Origin: Ascochyta rabiei
Lineage: Eukaryota; Ascomycota; Dothideomycetes; Pleosporales; Didymellaceae
Direction of reading: 5' to 3'
NCBI RefSeq assembly: GCF_004011695.2
Contig: NC_082410.1
Coordinates: 186,001 to 250,000, forward strand
DNA length: 64,000 nt
The notes beneath the pieces are model-generated. The model did no database searches and was not told the DNA's origin. It was given only the letters and a program-made list of their open reading frames with translations. This document shows, in pieces, positions 28,811 through 41,778 of the stretch (position 1 is the first letter of the stretch; every line of letters starts with the position of its first letter). The translations under genes were made by a program, and so were the position numbers.

Positions 28811-31800
28811 ATGGCCGACGACATCGTCATCGACAAGCAGCTCTTCCACGACCGCCTGGGCAACTTTGTCGCAAAGTGGAAGGCCGACAAGCGTGCTGGC
28901 GATGCCGTCTTCCAGGGCGCAAGCTCCCTCGCCACGGTCGTCGGTAAAGCCAGCGAGCCCGGCAGCTACTTGAAGCCTGCAGCTTTCCAGGTAAGGCCAG
29001 CACGCCAAAGCCTGGCCGAGCTACTACTCACAGCAGCCGCAGTTATGGCTCCTGGGCTACGAGTTCCCTGCGACGCTCTTCATCCTCACCCCCGACCTGC
29101 TCCAGATCGTCACAACAAAGAAGAAGGGTGCGTCGTCACACCGCCAGACACGGCCGAGACACGGCGCTAACAGAGCACACAGCCTCGTACCTCGAGCCGC
29201 TGAAGGGTGGCAAGGTGCCCATTGAGATCCTCGTGCGCGGCAAGGACGCCGAGGAGAACAAGAAGCAGTTCCAGACATGTCTCGAGACGCTGAAGAACGC
29301 CGGGAAAAAGGTCGCCGTGCTGAAGAAGGACAGCTCCACCGGAGGCTTCGCAGACGAGTGGAAAGCGGCCTTTGCCGACGCCGGCATCAAGGAGGAGGAC
29401 CAGGTCGATCTCGCGCCCATTCTCTCGCAGGCTGCGCTGTCGGTCAAGGACGAGAAGGAGCTGGTAGGCAACAACCACGCCGTGTTCACGAGCGAAGCTG
29501 GGCTGACTTGCATAGCGCACCATCCGCGATGCCTCGCGCGCATCCAGCGCCCTCATGACCAGCTACTTCGTGGAGGAAATGTCCGACATCCTCGATTCCG
29601 AGAAGAAGATCACGCACCGGGCCCTCGCCGACAAGGTCGCAAACAAAATCGACGACGCAAAGTTCTTTGAGAAGCAGAAGGTCTCCAAGAACTTCGACGC
29701 CATGCAGCTCGACTGGTGCCTCCAGCCCACCATCCAGAGTGGCGGCGCATACGACCTCAAGTTCGCCGCCGAGCCTGACGAGAACAACCTCCACGCCGGC
29801 GTCATCATCTCGGTCCTTGGTCTGCGCTACCAGACGTACGGCGCCATGGTCGGAAGAACCTACATGGTCGGGCCCAACAAGGAGCAGGAGACGGCCTACA
29901 AGCTGCTTCTGGCCATCCACGACCTGGTCATCAAGTCCATCAAGGACGGCGCCGTCGCAAAGGACGTCTACAACAAGGCTCTCGCCCACCTGAAATCCAA
30001 GAAGCCCGAGTGGGAGAAGCACTTCCCCAAGAACGTTGGCTACGGCATTGGAACCGAGAACAAGGACAGTTCGCTGCTGTTAAGCGGTAAGAATGTGCGT
30101 GTCCTGAAGGATGGCATGACCATTGTCGTGCAGGCTGGCCTGCACGATCTGGAGAACAGCAAGCCCCAGGACAAGAAGAGCAAGACATACTCTCTGGTAT
30201 TGGTAGACACCGTGCGTGTTGGCCAGGGCGACGCGTCCGTCTTCACAAAGGACACCACGTCTGATCTAGACGCTGTCTCGTTCTTCTTCGATGAAGAGGA
30301 GGAGGAGGCTAAGCCGAAAGTCAAGAAGGAGCGTGCGCCAGCCATTGCGCAGACGAACATCACCAAGACACGCACACGACACGAGCGAACAACGAACCAG
30401 GACGCAGAAAAGGAAGAACAGAGGCGGCAGCATCAGCGCGAATTGCACCAGAAGAAGCAGCAGCAAGGTCTGGAGCAGTACAGCGAAGGCGCAAAGTCGC
30501 TCAACGGCACCGAGGAGAAGAAGTTCAAGCGCTTCGAATCCTACAAGCGCGACAACCAGCTGCCCAACTCGGTTGCAAATCTGGAGATTGTGGTCGATAA
30601 GAAAAGCCAGACAGTCATCTTGCCAATCATGGGTCGACCGGTTCCCTTCCACATCCACACCATCAAGAACGCTTCCCACACGCCCGAAGCTGACGTTACC
30701 TCTCTTCGCATCAACTTCCTCTCTCCAGGTCAGGGTGTTGGGCGAAAGGATGATCAGCCTTTCGAGGACCCTAACGCTCACTTCATCCGCAGTCTGACTT
30801 TCCGCTCCCAGGATATCGAGCGCATTGACCAGATCACCAAGGACATCACCGAGCTGAAGAAGGAAGTTGTACGACGAGACCAAGAAAAGAAGCAGATGGA
30901 GGATGTTGTTGAGCAGGACAAGCTCGTTCCTCTCAAGACTCGCAAGCCCTTCAACCTCGACCTCATCTTCATCCGACCCGCACTCGACGGCAAGCGTATT
31001 CCCGGAAGCGTCGAGATTCACCAGAACGGTTTGCGCTACATCCACGGCGGTGGTAGCGCGAGGATCGATGTGCTGTTCAGCAACATGAAGCACCTGTTCT
31101 TCCAGCCGTCGCAACACGAACTCATCGTCATCATCCACGTCCATCTCAAGAACCCCATCATGTTGGGCAAGAAGAAGACCAAGGACGTCCAGTTCGTCCG
31201 CGAAGCTACAGAAATGCAGTTTGACGACACAGGCAACCGCAAGCGTCGCCACAAGTTCGGTGACGAGGAAGAGTTTGAGCAGGAGCAGGAAGAGCGGAGG
31301 CGACGAGCAGCACTTGACAAGGAGTTCAAGAACTTTGCCGAGAAGATTGCAGATGCTGCGCGCAACGAGAACGTCAGCGTCGACATTCCATACCGTGAGC
31401 TTGGTTTCAACGGTGTCCCATCTCGATCGTCTGTGCTTGTACAACCGACAACCGACTGCTTGGTCCAGCTCACCGAGCCGCCCTTCACATGTCTTACCCT
31501 CTCCGAGATTGAGATCGTCCATCTCGAACGCGTGCAGTTCGGTCTCCGAAACTTCGATATGGTCGTGGTTTTCAAGGACTACAACCGCCCTCCCGTTCAC
31601 ATCAACACCATTCCTGTCGAATCACTCGACCCGGTCAAGGATTGGCTGGACTCTGTCGATATTCCCTTCAGCGAGGGTCCGCTCAACCTCAACTGGGCTA
31701 CCATCATGAAGACTGTCACCTCCGACCCGCATCAATTCTTTGCTGACGGCGGTTGGTCGTTCCTCTCTACCGAGTCCGACGACGAAGACGGCGATGAGGA

Positions 31801-32032
31801 AGAAGAAGAGTCTGCTTTCGAGGTGTCAGAGTCTGAACTTGCCATCTCGGACGAGTCGTCTGAAGAGAGCGATTTCGATGAGAACGCGTCTGAAGAGATG
31901 AGCGACGAGGGCTCAGAAGACGAGTTCTCTGAAGGCGAAGATTGGGATGAGTTGGAAAAGAAGGCGGCGAAGAAGGACAAGGAAGGCACACTGGAAGACG
32001 AGGAAGAAAAGCCGAAGAAGAGGAAGCGCTGA
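28811..32032 (+). CDS. SPT16: FACT complex subunit SPT16
   Basis: Four exons, 28811..28990, 29043..29127, 29183..29463 and 29516..32032, give 1020 residues, matching the usual length near 1030. Introns are 52, 55 and 52 bp; each junction restores conserved sequence (KPAAFQ-LWLLGYEFPATLF, VTTKKK-ASYLEPLKGG, DEKEL-RTIRDASRASS). The N-terminal 440 residues form the aminopeptidase-like histone-binding domain (for example LQPTIQSGGAYDLKFAAEPD, LGLRYQTYGAMVGRTYMVGP). The dimerisation and middle domains follow (PVPFHIHTIKNASH, LDLIFIRPALDGKRIPGSVE, the KKKTKDVQFVREATEMQF region). The last 80 residues are strongly acidic and end in a KKPKKRKR-like basic cluster. With Pob3, SPT16 reorganises nucleosomes during transcription and replication; it should be essential. 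A GCC-GCC-type context (acc ATG gcc) supports the start. Confidence 0.97.
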
Positions 32033-32626
32033 GCTATCTTCCTCCGCTGTATGCAACGGGCCACAGTTGCCATTGCGCCCCTTCGATTTTTGTCACATTT
32101 TTTCTTCTTCTTGTAAGATTGATCGCCACTGGCTGATGGATGAATGAGCGTTTGGAGTTTCATATCGTAGGTATCATGCCAGGACAAATCGAAGGTACTG
32201 CTTGTTCAGGGCAAGGCTGGATGGTCCTCGTCATAGGGACGTTAGCTACGTGACCTTGCCACAGTGATGACATTCGGATGCACTGACATTCCATGCAAGA
32301 TAATCGGTCATTGCAAAACTGCTGATTCAGGCGTCCGTCCCACTTGCCTCCAGGCGGCGACAAAATCTTGGCATTATCCAGCGCTGTGATTAGCGTCTGC
32401 CTAACTAGTTGCTTTCGTGTGAGTCCAACAAGGCTGCAATCCCCTTTTCGGAAGACTCTCAAAGATGCGAGGTAGGTGCGACCGTTTATCATGAAGTGGG
32501 GCATGATTATAAGTATGGTCGGAGCTGCTTTGCTTGCTCGATTCATTCCCTCAGCAAATCTCGCCATCTCATCTACCTTTCGTTGCTGTCTTCACATTGC
32601 TGCTTCACAAATTCCCACCCAAAGGG
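32033..32626. other. Intergenic region between SPT16 and the ankyrin gene
   Basis: About 590 bp between two plus-strand genes. Pyrimidine-rich stretches (about 32090-32112 and 32565-32610) flank otherwise unremarkable sequence. The ankyrin frame is open back to 32534, but without an ATG earlier than 32627. No gene, repeat or RNA seen. Confidence 0.5.
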
Positions 32627-35600
32627 ATGTCCACACAGAACCAAGTGATTGAGCCTATTGCTCTGCCTCGGCTTCCTGCCGAGCATGCAGAATGGCTTTC
32701 GCACGTCTCGAAGCATCCCAGCACATCAATGCACGAATTGCTCGCTCCCTACAAAGAGTACGATGCAAAGCTTCGCGAGGTTTTCGCTCAGCAGCCCTCT
32801 CACCCTGCAATGGAGAAGCCAAACGTTCTTCCTCTTTTCGCAGGACAAGAACGGGACGTCAAGATCCGAGCCCGGAAGTCAGACACTGAATCTGAGGACG
32901 AACGCCAGCGCTACCTGATGCCCTTGAAAACCTCTGAGCGCAAACCCGATGGCGCGCCAGCAATTGTCCAACCCCTCAAAGAGTTCCAGACAAACTTCCA
33001 GCTGTTCTCCGAGTCGGCATTGGTGGACATGGACTGGTCGAATGTCGTCGTTGCCGGCAGCGCTGTTGTTACCTCACTCCTTCCGGTTCCAGCAGAGCAC
33101 AATGCTTCGAAACGTGCTCTCCGCGAGTACTATCACCAAAAACTCGCACCCTCTTCAGATGTAGATCTCTTCCTGTATGCTCTAACTGAAGAGCAGGCCG
33201 TGGAGAAGATCAAGCAAATTGAACAGCGTATTCGAGATTCCATCTTGACAGAAACGACCACAATCCGCACAAAGAATGCAATCACCATTGCTTCACAGTA
33301 TCCTACACGACACGTGCAGATTGTGCTTCGTATCTATCGCTCCATCTCTGAAATTCTCACCGGCTTCGATGTTGACTGCTCATGCGCTGCCTACGATGGG
33401 AAACAAGTCTACGCTAGTCCACGTGCAGTCGCTGCATACATGACTCAAGTCAACACCATTGACCTCACACGACGCTCACCTTCGTATGAGAATCGCCTTT
33501 CCAAGTACTCTCACCGCGGATTTGAGGTTTACTGGCCCCTCTTGGACCGTTCGCGCATTGACCCAACCATCTTCGAGCGATCATTCGGTCGCACACTTGG
33601 CCTTGCTCGTTTGCTAGTACTCGAGAAGCTGCCTCGCACAACAGACCGGGATTCTTATGTGGACCAGCGACGGGCGGAGCGCGGCAGGTAAGTGCTCCTG
33701 ACAATCTCTCTGTTGCGTCACTGACAAGTGTCTACAGACCAGCCATCAACCGATGGAACACGCGCAAGCACAAGCTGAAAGGAAATGTCAAAGAAGATCA
33801 CGACGATGAGGTGCCTGATTGGGTCGAGTCAGACGAAGTCAGCGATTATCACACTTTCACGGTCCCGTACGGACCGAAGTTCCATGCTCGCAAGATTGAA
33901 CGTCTCCTTTACGCAAAAGATCTTCTACTCAACGCAGAATGGAACCGACCAAAAGACCGTGAAACAACTTTACATCGTCACCCAGCGTTCTTTGGCAATG
34001 CAACTGACGTCATCGGTGACTGCTGTGGCTACTGTCCAAAGCCCGCAACACCGGAAGATGAAGCGATTGCAGAAGTCGAGAACAAGATATACGTGTCTGG
34101 TGGTCTTACCTTTATCAAAGACGATCCGGGACGACAGACAATTGGCTCATTTCACCCTCTCACTAATGATGACTGGACAGAAATGGCCTACGTCGGTAAT
34201 ACGGCTAGGCTTTGTCAAGCTATCGTCGACGGCGATGTCGAGCACGTCCAGGACTGGCTGAGCCAGGAAGGCGCGGATCCCAACGAACGAGATTACACTG
34301 GTCGCACGCCACTTCAACTTGCTGTCATGAGCTCGACGCCCGAAGTTGTTCAGATCCTCATAGATGCTGGTGCTCGCATTGTGGCTCGCATGATTGATGG
34401 GAGAACTGCTTTACATCTTGCCGCCATGCGGGGTGAAGCTGCTATGGTCAAAGCTCTCCTTGTCAAGAGCGAAGCCAACGAAGAGAAAGAGGCAGAGAAG
34501 GAAGAGGCCAAGCTCAAGCAACGCAAAACCGATCACGGGATCAAGCAACTTGCCGCCACTGACGACTCTCAAATGGCAGATGCAGACGTTACTCACAGCG
34601 ACGACGATGTCGACATGCTTGATGATGAAGACGAGCGCGCCGATGCTACTACAGAAGGCTCCATGGTCAAAATCCGAGGCAAACAACAGCGAGAAGAGAA
34701 CAACATGCCCATTGACGAGAATGATGATGACCCTGATGTGTACGATGTTAATGTCCTAGCCTGGGACACTCCAGTACCTCCCCTCCACCTTGCCATCTCC
34801 AACGGACATGTGGAGGTGGTCAAGTTGCTCGTCCAGGAGTTCGGCGCAGACGTCTTGCTGCCGGTCAAGTTGGTGCACGAACACAGCAAATCTCCCCGTG
34901 CAGCGATCCTTCCGCTTGTTCTCGCTTTGCAGCTGCCACCACAGAAGGCCGACGAAATGACGCAGGCACTTATCGCTCTAGGAGCTTCTCCCGCACAAGC
35001 AGACGTGGAAAATGTTACTGCACTGCATTATTTTGCAGCCAGGAACGCCGCATTGCTAAGCACCATGATCTCGGCAAACTCACCTGCAGCAAAGCGTGCA
35101 GTAAACCATTTGCATATGTCTGGTCACGAGTACACTCCAAGCGCCACATCTGCTCTTCAATCTGCGATTGAGCATGGAGACGTTGACAGCATCGATGCAC
35201 TCCTTAAGCTCGGTGCTCAGGCGCAAGTTGACTTTGGCGTCTATATTCGCTCGTACAAAACCAAATGGGAAGCTCATGGAATGTCCGAAAACAATCAGAA
35301 AACATTCCAAACAACCTTCCAGCAACCGGTTCTCACAGCTGTCGAGCGTGAGCTACCATCTGTTGTCCTCAAGCTCCTCGACGCTGGCGCCGATATCAAT
35401 TCCCTGAGTGGAGGGGCCTGGCGAGCTGTGCATGATGGGAGGGCCAGCGGCTATGACAATGCTCAGAGTTTACTGGACGCAACTCGTGAGAAAATCAACA
35501 CGCTCCGACAGTGGATCGACAAAGAGCAGCAGGACAAGACCGTCACAACACCTGGCACGTGGGGCGGCGCACATCAAGTGTTCGCTCCAGTCCCTCTTAA

Positions 35601-38169
35601 GGAAGATGCACACTATCTCGATGGTATCTCTCCGGGGACCTATGCACATTGGACGACTCTCAAGCAGCTACAGGCAGCCAAGCGTGTGTACGAGGAAGAT
35701 GTCAAGAAATATGAGGAAGCTGCGAAAGCCATGCCCAAGGAAGCTGACGGCTGGAAAGAGAAGCTGGCTGAGGTTCAGAAACTGCTTTCCGGCTATGAAG
35801 CTCTCGATTCCGAATTGCTGGAGCGAGATGCCAAAACCTTCAAGGAGCTCTACCCTGACGTCCAACTTGATGAGCACCGAAATCGCTACGCGCGTGATTA
35901 CAAGCCAGATCCTCCCAAGCCTTGGGCGCCAAAACTAAACTTCCATCTTCCTGATCTGACAGAAGAGCAACGCGAGGGGTATATTAGGCTCTTCCAAGCT
36001 TGCTGGGATGCGGATCTGTCAACGGTGAAGGAGCTTACCCTTGCTGTATGGAGTGAGAACCAGACGCCACTGAAGATTGCCGTACAAGATACCAGCGGAT
36101 TCTCGCCCTTCTCGATTGCTGTTCTGCGAGAGCATCTAGACTTGGCTAAGGTTTTGCTCGAGATCGCGCACGTTCAATTCGCTCCTGCGGAGGAGTCCGG
36201 CCAGTCCATGTACACTCTGCAGGCAGAAGGCTCGGACGACGAAGGCGCATTATCTGATAATAACGAAGAGGACGCCGTTCGGATTTTCCACGAAGTCGTT
36301 GATGACAATTTCACTATCGAAAACATCGGAGAGGTGCAGAGCCAAGTCAAAAGTAAGATTACCGCGCTTGCTATGCTTGCATGGCATTGTCCTGTCTCTC
36401 GATTCTTGGAAGAAGACGACACTTCCACCGCCTTGCTCGACTACTCTTACCATCATGGCGCCTCCCGTCATCTCACTAGAAGATCATACGGTATCAGAGA
36501 ACCGCGGAAGATCATCAGAGACGCTGCGAATGGCCGGACATACCGAGCAAGCCCGTCAATAGCCCAGGAGCACTATCAGAAGGTGGCCAAGCCCGGCAAC
36601 CTGTTCCAGATGGCGATCTTTCTAGACGACGCAAGCCTGCTCCAGTTCCTTATTGACGCTGGCGAAGAGTACACCGTCCGCCGCGGAGACACGGACGTCG
36701 GTCCGGCGTCCCAATTCTACAGCTTCAGCGAGCAGGATTTCTTTTATGCAATTCAATTGGGCAGGGTACAGCTTCTGAAAGAAATCGTCAAACGTACCGG
36801 TGCCGGTATCCCATTGGATGTTCTTGTGAAGAAGAGCGGCGTAGAAATCAATAAGAAGCCCAAGTACTACCAGGGCTTGTCTGTCCACGGAAGGAAACGA
36901 GCAGATTGGGCTGCTGCTGGCCGAGACACGCAATGCGAATCACCACGCGAGGAGCACCCACCACTGCTGCATGCAGCGCGTCTCACGAATCTCGACAGTA
37001 TTGAGTGGTTTCTCAGCGACGCCGCCACCCATACCTACGTCGAATTCGCGGAGAACAACAAGAAGGACATTCGGATCCAGGGTCTTGCGAAGGCAAAAGG
37101 TGGTCTGCAAGCTGCTATCAGCAAGTGGCTGAGCCTCCGTTCGAAGCTACTGATTCACGTCGTAGTTCTCAGTAAGACTAACGCCAAATCGTTGGAACTA
37201 CTCAAGCATCTCTCCGAGACGCAGCCAGACTTGATCAACCACAAATCTGCCTCCGGCCTTACTCCCCTACAATTGGCATTTTCCCTGCATCGAGTCGAGA
37301 TGGCAAAGATCCTTATGGAAGCCGGCGGTGACCAAACCAGCCGCAACCACGGTGGCGACAACCTCATCCATACCACGCTCAGCCCCCATCTAATCTCTCG
37401 TGACAACGGCCGTGCAACACTTCTGGAGCTTCTTGGTCTAATTGATTCTCGACTCGTCTCAAGCATGGTCACCGAACGAGCCTCCTCTGTACCGGGCGCA
37501 GTTACGCCCCTCGCCCAATGGACGTATGCCGCGATTCGGCACAGCTACGGCTACGGCCGCAATAGCAACAAACAACCTGATGTTGTGACCAAAGTCCACG
37601 AGGAAACTCTACGCATCCTTCTTGACATTAGCAAGGGCTCTGACCTCGGGCTTGTCAACGGCGAAGGCGATACACCGCTTCATGCCGCAGTCCGCTACGG
37701 AGCCGACAACATCCTCCACATCATGCTTTCCTGCCGTCCCGAACTCTTGTTCCGCGAGAACGCATCAGGCAGAACGCCGTACGAGATGGCAGAGGATGCG
37801 CATCTGGCGCAAAACGTTTTCCACAAACCACCTGTTATCGGTCGAAAGTACAGGCAATACTACAACCAAGCTCCGAAAAGCGAGATTTTAGAGAGAAGAC
37901 CAGAGAGTTTTGTTGGGGGGGATAAGGATGAGCGGAATCAGATAGAGAAGGTGTGGGACGTGTGCAAGGAGTTCGAGGGCAAGGCTTGTCGGGGCACGAA
38001 GAGGACGCTGGTCAGTCTGCTAGAGGCGAATGAGGTCGCGAAGAGGTTGGCGGGGAAGAAACCCAGGACTGATGAAGAGGAGGGCAATCAGAGTGAGTTG
38101 GAAGAGACTGCTCTCAAAGGCGATGAGGTGGATGTGTGGTTCCAAACGGGTATGCATGCCGATAGATAG
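32627..38169 (+). CDS. Giant ankyrin-repeat protein with nucleotidyltransferase-like N-terminal domain
   Basis: Two exons, 32627..33687 and 33738..38169 (50-bp intron, GTAAGT..CTACAG), give 1830 residues. Residues 135-255 contain VVVAGSAVVTSLLP (GS at 144-145), SSDVDLFLYAL (D178, D180) and GFDVDCSCAAY (D248/D250), resembling the GS...DxD...D pattern of the polymerase-beta nucleotidyltransferase fold; this is my inference. A conserved block follows up to about 480. At least eight ankyrin units are spread from about residue 520 to the end, for example GRTPLQLAVMSSTPEVVQIL, GRTALHLAAMRGEAAMVKAL, PLHLAISNGHVEVVKLL, GLTPLQLAFSLHRVEMAKIL and GDTPLHAAVRYGADNILHIM. An acidic, low-complexity insertion lies near 605-690. 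Function unknown; likely an intracellular scaffold or modifying enzyme. Confidence 0.88.
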
Positions 38170-39954
38170 TGAAGTAGAAAGGACCCGCGTCCGAGTCCAA
38201 GAAATATAGTGTTTAGGTACTTGTTAAAAGAGCTTCCTGCAACGCGATTGGGCGTCTGTTTCCATCTAGAACTCTACAGGAAAGCAATGGAAAGCTTTTT
38301 AACTGTCCTTCTCATAGCGTCGGTCGCGTGAAAGACCTATCCCCAATCACAAAACTAGCTACAAATACAGGCCTAAGAGCCTACTCGCGCTATTGAATGC
38401 ACCCTACGAAAGAAAACCCCTCTTCTTCTACAGTGACGCACAGCCGTACCCACACTACACCCGACACCGACAACAGAGGCCTCAGAGCTTCCACTGTAGT
38501 AAGATATCACAACGCACTATCAGAACAGAGCTTTCTCTTTGCAAAATCCCTCTACTCTACCTCGATCATTTATCTTCCTTAGAGAAGCTTAGACCTACTA
38601 AATAAAAGCAGATTACCATCTACATTCCCACGTAGCCACTCGTCTGGTACTCCCTCTCCTCTACTTTCAAATGCAGTAGCACACTAGACCGACGTCATTG
38701 GGTACACGAGCGTCAACTCCGTAGGAGCTGTTTATTTCCGTTTGAAGAGGTGAACACAAAGGAGGAAGGCAAGGGGACATCGCACGTGAAGCGCCAAGCA
38801 GAACAGCAGTGCTATTGGGGTACGGAAGTATCCACGTCGCAGGAGATATTGAAATATCACGCTTTTTCCTGTGGAGGTGGTCGGGGTGGGGTACGTGCAA
38901 AGCTCTCTCCCACGAAGACTAGGGGACAACAGCTCGTCGGCGCTGCACTGTCGTTGGCGGGCTTGGTGGGAGGGAGGAAAGTCGGTGCTTTCTTTGGCCT
39001 GCGAAATGTGCGCGGTTGGGTAGATATAGGTAGAAGAGGAAGGTTGGCCGAGGGACGAAATCACGGGCATAAATTTTCTTAGGGATTGTTGAGCGGGAGT
39101 AGTGGGGTAGGGAATGAGGGGTTCTTGGGAGGGTGAGTCTGATGGGATGTCTGGTTGCTGGGTGGTGCACTTTTGCTGCGCTATAGTTGAGATTCCGTCG
39201 CGTTGCGATATGGGGGTTGAGTTGTGCTGAAGCGGCGAGTGTGGATAGAAGAGGTCGGGGGGAGTGAGGAGATTCTACCGAGGAGCTTATTAATAACTTG
39301 TTTCAAAATATTCATCTAGTGGCTTGGTTTCTTTCCCTACTTTCTTGAACGTCTATTGTCTTTTGATACCTCCTTTACCACCACGATCCGTCCTTGAAAA
39401 CGAAAAAAAGAAGGTAACTTGCATGTACGCTGTTGGTTGTCTCAACACCCAAGCTATGGTGTCTCGAAGTACATGTCTGCAGGGGAGGATGGCGGCATAT
39501 TCGCTCTTAAGTGGTGGTTGGAAACGGCGCAATCAAAGGGGATGTTGCGCTGAGGAGCGGCAATATATCTCAAGGCTGGCTTGTTATCGAGCCTCAAGCT
39601 GTTCTGAAGAAGGGCAACTAGAACTTTGAACGTCCCCGTCGTCTTGAAGACGAGGAGGGGGGTAATATTGAGCAGTTGATATGGTTCTGCAGGGAGTACG
39701 AGGGTTCTTGGGACCACAGCGTCAACGTGTACTAAACTCTAGTGAACAATTTCTTTGTAGTGCATACCCGACTCTTCACTCCGCATGCATTGTGGGGCTT
39801 GTGCTTTGTACATGAAGCAAGTGAAAGAGTGGACGCGTGATTATGTAGATTCACAATGTGTATCTATTGAGATGCCAAGTCTCTTTGCTTCCTTCTACGG
39901 AACCAGATCGTCAACTTGGAGGGTGTTGCAGCTTGTAATAGTTGGGTTTGTTCA
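38170..39954. other. 1.8-kb intergenic region with no recognisable gene
   Basis: Several small open frames on both strands have no family features. No tandem array of note; there are short pyrimidine or purine-rich runs (for example about 39355-39415). I see no tRNA- or rRNA-like structure. Confidence 0.5.
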
Positions 39955-41778
39955 ATGGCTTTTTTTTCGCGAAAGCGTGAGAGTGTAGAGCAGACTGGTT
40001 CTGAGAGGCGGAAACGAGTGAGATGCGAGGGGGTGGTGAATGATGTGGGAGATGCTGAGGAAGATGGGATGGGGGGTCGAGTGGCCTTGTCTTGTGAGCG
40101 GCGTGGTGGGATTCAGACATGTGCCGAAGAAGTTGAGCGAGTTTGTAGGCATGATGAGATGGTATTGACAGGAGATACCGACGGCGCGAGCGATCTGGCG
40201 TTCAACCCACCAGAAACCCTCCAAAAGACCCCCAGCACAGGGACGAAGCGACCCAGTGCTCAACTCGAGACTGACGATACAAGCGACCTCCAACTAAAAG
40301 CAAACTCCCGAGCGATCTACGACGCCAATAAAACCGAAATCAATACGTGGTACGACAAAGACCACACCAAGAAACTTGGCATCCCGCAGCACGGCAAGCC
40401 CAAACACAGCGCCGCGCCATGGTACCAGAAGCTCCTGGTGTGGCAAAAAGCCCACGGGCACGTCGTCGCCTCGCCGCGCAAGAAGCGCAAACTCAACACC
40501 GGCAGCAGCCAGGCCATCGATGCCCAGACGTTGTCAGTCAAGTGTCGACAACGGCGACGTCTCCCAGGCGATTCTGTCCCCGTTCCAGAACCGCCCTTCG
40601 TTGCGCTCTCCGACTTTGAAACCATGCCAAACGGCAACTATGCGTGCGGGCACGTGTATCGCAATCCGCCGCTGGAATGCTGCGAGACGGGGCTGAGTAT
40701 GCATGCGAAGAAGGAGGCGATCAAGAAGAGCAAAGAAACCTGGAAGAAGCAGGTTGAGAGGCTGATTGATGGGGGGAAGTTGGATCCCGGGCATAAGGAG
40801 TGGGAGGGCTGGGTGTGTGAGGGGTTGAGGGAGAAGAATCAGCCGGTGCTTTTTGCGAGGCAGAAGGAGGCGAGGGAGAAGAGGGCTAGAGAGAGGGAAG
40901 GGTGGAAGCGGGGGATGATTGAAGGTGGGGAGGTTGTGCGAAAGAGAAGTCGACAGTCGCTGCAGCGGCCAGACGTGTGCCATTCTCCCGCTTGTCCAGC
41001 TTCGAACGATGCCCCTCAGTCACCCATTGACTACCATCGTCCGCAACCGATACCAGCGTTCCAGCGTCAGAGTATCTCCAACGACATCGCAGCCATCCAG
41101 ACCTCCTTCCTGGCCAAGCTAGTACGGACCAACCCGCGCCAACTACGCCAGCACGACGTGTTCTATCGCCATGCGCAGTATCGTGAATCGCTCAAAGAAA
41201 GCCCAGACTTTGGGTTGCTAAAGAAGTGGTACCTGGCGTACTTCCTGAAAGACAAAGAGCAGCCGCTGAGCGCTGAGCAGCGGGAACTGTTGGAAAAGGA
41301 GGATCCAAGCTATGTGGGTAGGAAGCGGGTTGGCATTGGTCCGGCTTTGGCTGCTGTAGACTCGTTTTTTGGTGAGTACTTGGCTCAGAAGGCGAGCATG
41401 CCGACGTTGCGAGCGGGTTCATTAACGCCAGCTGCTGCATCAGACTTCCAAGATGCTCCCCCAGCACCATCATCTGCACGAAGAGAAGCCTTCAAGCCAC
41501 AAGATCCTGAGATGATAGAAAGCGGGCTTGGTCGCATTCGAACTTCAGGTGGTGTGTTTCAGAAGCACGTCGGATTCGCGGTGAGCGACCCCGTGTCGCA
41601 GAAGCTTACGCAAACTCGGTCTGAGGCGTATTATCTGAGCTCACTGCCGCAGTCAATCGCCACTGGCAACGAAGTCGTGGATGCAGAGATGCGGAACATG
41701 CTCCTGTATGCTTACCAGGCAGATCTGCCACCGCAGTTTTCGCTTGGAGCCAAGGCAGCTTCAACGTCGTGTCGTTGA
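39955..41778 (+). CDS. Unknown basic, probably nuclear protein
   Basis: The first ATG in the open frame is 39955, giving 607 residues with no intron. The N-terminus has a basic cluster SRKRESVEQTGSERRKRVR and a second, ASPRKKRKLN near residue 155, both nuclear-signal-like. Residues about 215-245 contain YACGHVYRNPPLECCETG, a Cys/His set that could bind zinc. A long charged helix follows (about 250-320). The C-terminal half has KSPDF-like helices (SLKESPDFGLLKKWYLAYFL, then SAEQRELLEKEDPSYVGRKRVG). No known family was recognised. It is a large, clean frame with protein-like composition, so a real gene is likely. Confidence 0.7.
   Translation: MAFFSRKRESVEQTGSERRKRVRCEGVVNDVGDAEEDGMGGRVALSCERRGGIQTCAEEVERVCRHDEMVLTGDTDGASDLAFNPPETLQKTPSTGTKRPSAQLETDDTSDLQLKANSRAIYDANKTEINTWYDKDHTKKLGIPQHGKPKHSAAPWYQKLLVWQKAHGHVVASPRKKRKLNTGSSQAIDAQTLSVKCRQRRRLPGDSVPVPEPPFVALSDFETMPNGNYACGHVYRNPPLECCETGLSMHAKKEAIKKSKETWKKQVERLIDGGKLDPGHKEWEGWVCEGLREKNQPVLFARQKEAREKRAREREGWKRGMIEGGEVVRKRSRQSLQRPDVCHSPACPASNDAPQSPIDYHRPQPIPAFQRQSISNDIAAIQTSFLAKLVRTNPRQLRQHDVFYRHAQYRESLKESPDFGLLKKWYLAYFLKDKEQPLSAEQRELLEKEDPSYVGRKRVGIGPALAAVDSFFGEYLAQKASMPTLRAGSLTPAAASDFQDAPPAPSSARREAFKPQDPEMIESGLGRIRTSGGVFQKHVGFAVSDPVSQKLTQTRSEAYYLSSLPQSIATGNEVVDAEMRNMLLYAYQADLPPQFSLGAKAASTSCR

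Noticed and set aside
30266..31600. Minus-strand open frame of 444 codons
   Set aside because: Antisense shadow of SPT16.
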